DNA from: DASTDH01 sp035601575
GTDB taxonomy: Bacteria > Verrucomicrobiota > Verrucomicrobiia > Chthoniobacterales > JAFAMB01
Assembly (NCBI GenBank): GCA_035601575.1
Contig: DATNNZ010000228.1
Location: forward strand, 1 to 7,419
Direction: 5' to 3'
Length of the DNA stretch: 7,419 nucleotides
Shown: one piece after another, positions 5,626-7,419 of the stretch
Numbering within the stretch: position 1 is the first letter of the stretch
Layout: every line of letters begins with the position of its first letter
Made by a program: the position numbers and the translations under genes
Notes under the pieces: model-generated
What the model was told of the DNA's origin: nothing
What the model saw: only the letters and a program-made list of their open reading frames with translations
Databases searched by the model: none

Positions 5626-5669
5626 AGGAGGGTCAACCGCGGCAGGTTCTGATGCGGTTGCACCCTCCT
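5626..5669 (+). other. Long intercistronic hairpin between the ferritin-like and TPR genes
   Basis: AGGAGGGTCAACCGC (5626-5640) pairs with GCGGTTGCACCCTCCT (5654-5669) around a 13-base loop; 15 pairs with one bulged G. The nearest T run (5 bases) lies about 18 bases downstream, too far for a standard intrinsic terminator. It could cap the ferritin-like mRNA, reduce read-through into the TPR gene, or be a partial terminator. No separate promoter for the TPR gene is seen. Confidence 0.6.
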
Positions 5670-5706
5670 GAAGCCTTACCGCATATTTTTAACCTACAGA
5701 AAAGTT

Positions 5707-6177
5707 ATGAAACGTTACCTCAGTTTATTCACAATCTATATCATTGCGACAAGCGCAGGTTTCGGCGCAGGGAGCGCAGCGGGAGGCGGCGCACTCAAAA
5801 GGGAGCAAGGCGCTCAACCAGTACAAGTCTACAACCAAGGCATCCAGCTCATGCATGCCAAGAAGTTCGCCGAAGCCCAGGTCAAGTTCCAACAAGCGCT
5901 TTCCGAGAATCCCGACTTCGCCGAGGCCCACAACAATCTCGCCTATTCGCTGCGCAAACAGGGACCACAAAATTACGCTAAGGCTCTCGAGCATTATGAT
6001 AAGGCCATTCAACTCAGACCAAACCTTGCGGAAGCGTACGAATATCGTGGGGTGCTTTTCCTCAAGTTGGGCCGGAAAGTTGACGCCGAAAAGGATCTCG
6101 CGACGCTAAAGACCTTGAACCCCAAGTTAGCTACCGAGCTAGAGCATGTAATTCAGACTGGCAGCGAGGAGTATTAG
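5707..6177 (+). CDS. Secreted tetratricopeptide-repeat (TPR) protein
   Basis: The 156-residue product has a Sec-type signal peptide (MKRYLSLFTIYIIATSAGFG, cleavage likely in the Ala/Gly-rich stretch near 21-30), then three TPR units: about 40-73 (YNQGIQLMHAKKFAEAQVKF, then NPDFAEA), 74-107 (NNLAYSLRKQ, then NYAKALEHYDKAIQLRPNLAEA) and 108-141 (YEYRGVLFLKLGRKVDAEKDL). TPRs are protein-binding scaffolds, so it probably holds a partner in the periplasm; the ferritin-like protein encoded 100 bases upstream is an obvious candidate, but this is inference. The start is the first ATG with a signal peptide after it; the ribosome binding site (AGAAAAG) is weak. The gene probably depends on read-through past the hairpin at 5626-5669. 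Confidence 0.85.
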   Translation: MKRYLSLFTIYIIATSAGFGAGSAAGGGALKREQGAQPVQVYNQGIQLMHAKKFAEAQVKFQQALSENPDFAEAHNNLAYSLRKQGPQNYAKALEHYDKAIQLRPNLAEAYEYRGVLFLKLGRKVDAEKDLATLKTLNPKLATELEHVIQTGSEEY

Positions 6178-6221
6178 CAGCCGACTCCGAAGCGTCCCAG
6201 AACAATTATGGGGAGCAATGA

Positions 6222-6247
6222 GGAATAAATTCCCGCTCAGCCTGGTA
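6222..6247 (+). promoter_or_regulatory. ECF-type promoter of the MFS gene
   Basis: GGAATAA (6222-6228), 16 bases (6229-6244), then GTA (6245-6247). The -35 block sits inside a small palindrome, GGAATAAATTCC (6222-6233). Transcription would begin near 6256, giving a leader of about 165 bases to the GTG at 6421. Confidence 0.72.
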
Positions 6248-6272
6248 CCAGATTACAAACGAGTCGGAGCCT

Positions 6273-6378
6273 GGCCGTATTGGATTGAATCGATTCGCAA
6301 GAAACGCACCTGGTTGCTTGCCCCTTCACGCAAACACCATACGGCCGATCCAAACTCGGCGATCCGGTTAAAGACCGG
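6273..6378 (+). promoter_or_regulatory. Structured 5' leader of the MFS gene
   Basis: Between the promoter and the GTG start there is a perfect 8-base inverted repeat, GGCCGTAT (6273-6280) with ATACGGCC (6339-6346), 58 bases apart, and a small hairpin, CCGGT (6364-6368) with ACCGG (6374-6378). A leader this long and structured could control translation. I recognise no known riboswitch in it. Confidence 0.35.
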
Positions 6379-6420
6379 TCTGGTTTTCGACTAACTCTGG
6401 CTTCGGCCCGTGACAAGCCT

Positions 6421-7419
6421 GTGAACGACGATCCCAATAAGACCTCGACTTTCGCCGCGCTGCGGAATCCGCTGTATCGGAAGCTCTGGTTTGCCGTTTT
6501 GCTTTCGGGAACATGCGTCGCGGCGCATGACACGGCAGCCACTTGGACGATGAACATGCTTGGTTCATCAACATTTTTGCTCTCTCTGATGTCAACAGTT
6601 GCTTCGCTGCCGTTCTTCCTCTTCACCCCGCCGGCCGGAGCCTTAGCCGATATCGTTAATCGACGCAAGCTCCTCTGCTTCATTAATCTTTGGTTAGCAG
6701 CCGCGGCCGGCTTGCTTTCGATCCTTGGTTTGTTCCACCTAGTGAACCCCTATGTCCTTCTGTTCTGCGTGTTTTTAATCGGCGCAGGCTTCGCGTTTCA
6801 CTCCCCCGCTTGGTCCGCAATCGTTCCGGACGTGGTTACCGACGAAGAACTGCCTTCCGCCGCGACCCTTGGTGGATTGCAGTTGAATGTTTCGGGAATC
6901 ATCGGTCCAGCGCTAGGCGGTATTCTGCTTTACTTTTTCGGAGCGAACTGGGTTTTTGCGCTGAACGCCCTCTGTTTCGTTGTGGTAATTTTCGCTCTGT
7001 TACAATGGAAAGGTGCTAAAGCGGAATCAGAGATCCCGTCGGAAAATTTCATAGAATCGTTCGCCAATGCGATCCGGTATGTTCGGTATGCGCCAGCCAT
7101 TCAAGTGGTACTCGCACGAAACATTCTCTTTGCATTTTTTATCTCTGTTATCCCGGCTTTGATGCCGGTCGTCGGACTCAAGGAACTTCATCTTCAACCC
7201 TGTAGCCTCGGGTTACTGTTTACGTCGATGGGAGCCGGTTCGGTTTTCGGCGCTATCTTCGTTCTGCCCTGGACCCGACAGAGGCTCTCTTCGAACGCTT
7301 CGACAGTCCTGGCAAATTTCCTTGTCGCGGTGGTTTATCTTCTCATGGCATTTGTGCGGCAACCGTCAATCTTCATGATTGTTGCAGCCCTGGCTGGGAT
7401 TGGATGGACTCTCGGTGCA
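6421..7419 (+). CDS. Major facilitator superfamily exporter (3' end beyond the window)
   Basis: From GTG at 6421 the frame stays open for 333 codons to the window edge. The N-terminus (TFAALRNPLYRKLWFAVLLS) and the MFS motif A loop between helices 2 and 3 (about residues 73-84, GALADIVNRRKL, with Asp77 and Arg81-Arg82) are typical of the MFS_3/EntS-like exporter group; NVSGIIGPALGGILLY is the usual helix 5 signature. About eight or nine helices are visible and a full protein would have twelve. The substrate is unknown; siderophore, drug or metabolite efflux are family possibilities. GTG at 6421 is preferred because TFAALRNP normally lies about ten residues from the start; the frame is open upstream to 6289 but has no ATG or GTG there, and no good ribosome binding site is seen. 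Confidence 0.85.
   Translation, partial: MNDDPNKTSTFAALRNPLYRKLWFAVLLSGTCVAAHDTAATWTMNMLGSSTFLLSLMSTVASLPFFLFTPPAGALADIVNRRKLLCFINLWLAAAAGLLSILGLFHLVNPYVLLFCVFLIGAGFAFHSPAWSAIVPDVVTDEELPSAATLGGLQLNVSGIIGPALGGILLYFFGANWVFALNALCFVVVIFALLQWKGAKAESEIPSENFIESFANAIRYVRYAPAIQVVLARNILFAFFISVIPALMPVVGLKELHLQPCSLGLLFTSMGAGSVFGAIFVLPWTRQRLSSNASTVLANFLVAVVYLLMAFVRQPSIFMIVAALAGIGWTLGA

Noticed and set aside
6237..6683. Minus-strand open frame of 148 codons
   Set aside because: It is antisense to the MFS leader and the first 260 bases of the MFS gene, which has unmistakable family motifs.
1..7419. CRISPR array, tRNA or rRNA genes, complete insertion sequence
   Set aside because: I looked for regularly spaced repeats, cloverleaf arms, conserved rRNA segments and an intact transposase with terminal repeats, and saw none.

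Overview
The window looks like bacterial chromosome of about 50% GC. The types of protein present (a conserved ECF sigma/anti-sigma pair, a Tat-exported ferritin-like protein of the Ferritin_2 kind, small Cys-anchored lipoproteins with weak ribosome binding sites) suggest a Gram-negative soil bacterium, perhaps Verrucomicrobia or Acidobacteria. That placement is recall of family distribution, not a search, and is low confidence.

Layout. The left third reads leftward: an ECF sigma factor (start set at 1840), an anti-sigma factor overlapping it by 4 bp (1316-549), a possible 30-residue ORF just behind it (539-447), then a gap and the 5' part of a tatA/E gene running off the left edge (137-1). 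The rest reads rightward: small lipoprotein 1 (2182-2379) and a short companion ORF (2440-2694); a scarred stretch with a possible transposase scrap; a 5'-truncated, frameshifted patatin-like phospholipase pseudogene (about 2990-3615); small lipoprotein 2 (3684-3974) with a frameshifted copy of the companion ORF (4023-4145); a strong terminator-like hairpin (4215-4253); a Tat-exported ferritin-like protein (4449-5606); a TPR protein (5707-6177); and an MFS exporter (6421 to the right edge, incomplete).

Main observation. One bipartite element, GGAATAA, then exactly 16 bases, then GT followed by A or T, lies in front of six genes: tatA, the sigma factor, both lipoproteins, the ferritin-like gene and the MFS gene. 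By eye, GGAATAA occurs nowhere else in the window on either strand. It resembles ECF-type promoters (GGAA-type -35, GT-type -10). The simplest reading is that the ECF sigma factor encoded here drives its own gene and this whole neighbourhood, held in check by the membrane anti-sigma factor.

How the genes may work together. The inferred regulon is an envelope response: a Tat pore subunit, a Tat-dependent diiron ferritin-like protein for the periplasm, a secreted TPR protein, an exporter and two small lipoproteins. The inducing signal is not visible. The two lipoprotein units are old tandem copies, promoter included, and the phospholipase remnant between them shows that this part of the locus has been rearranging.
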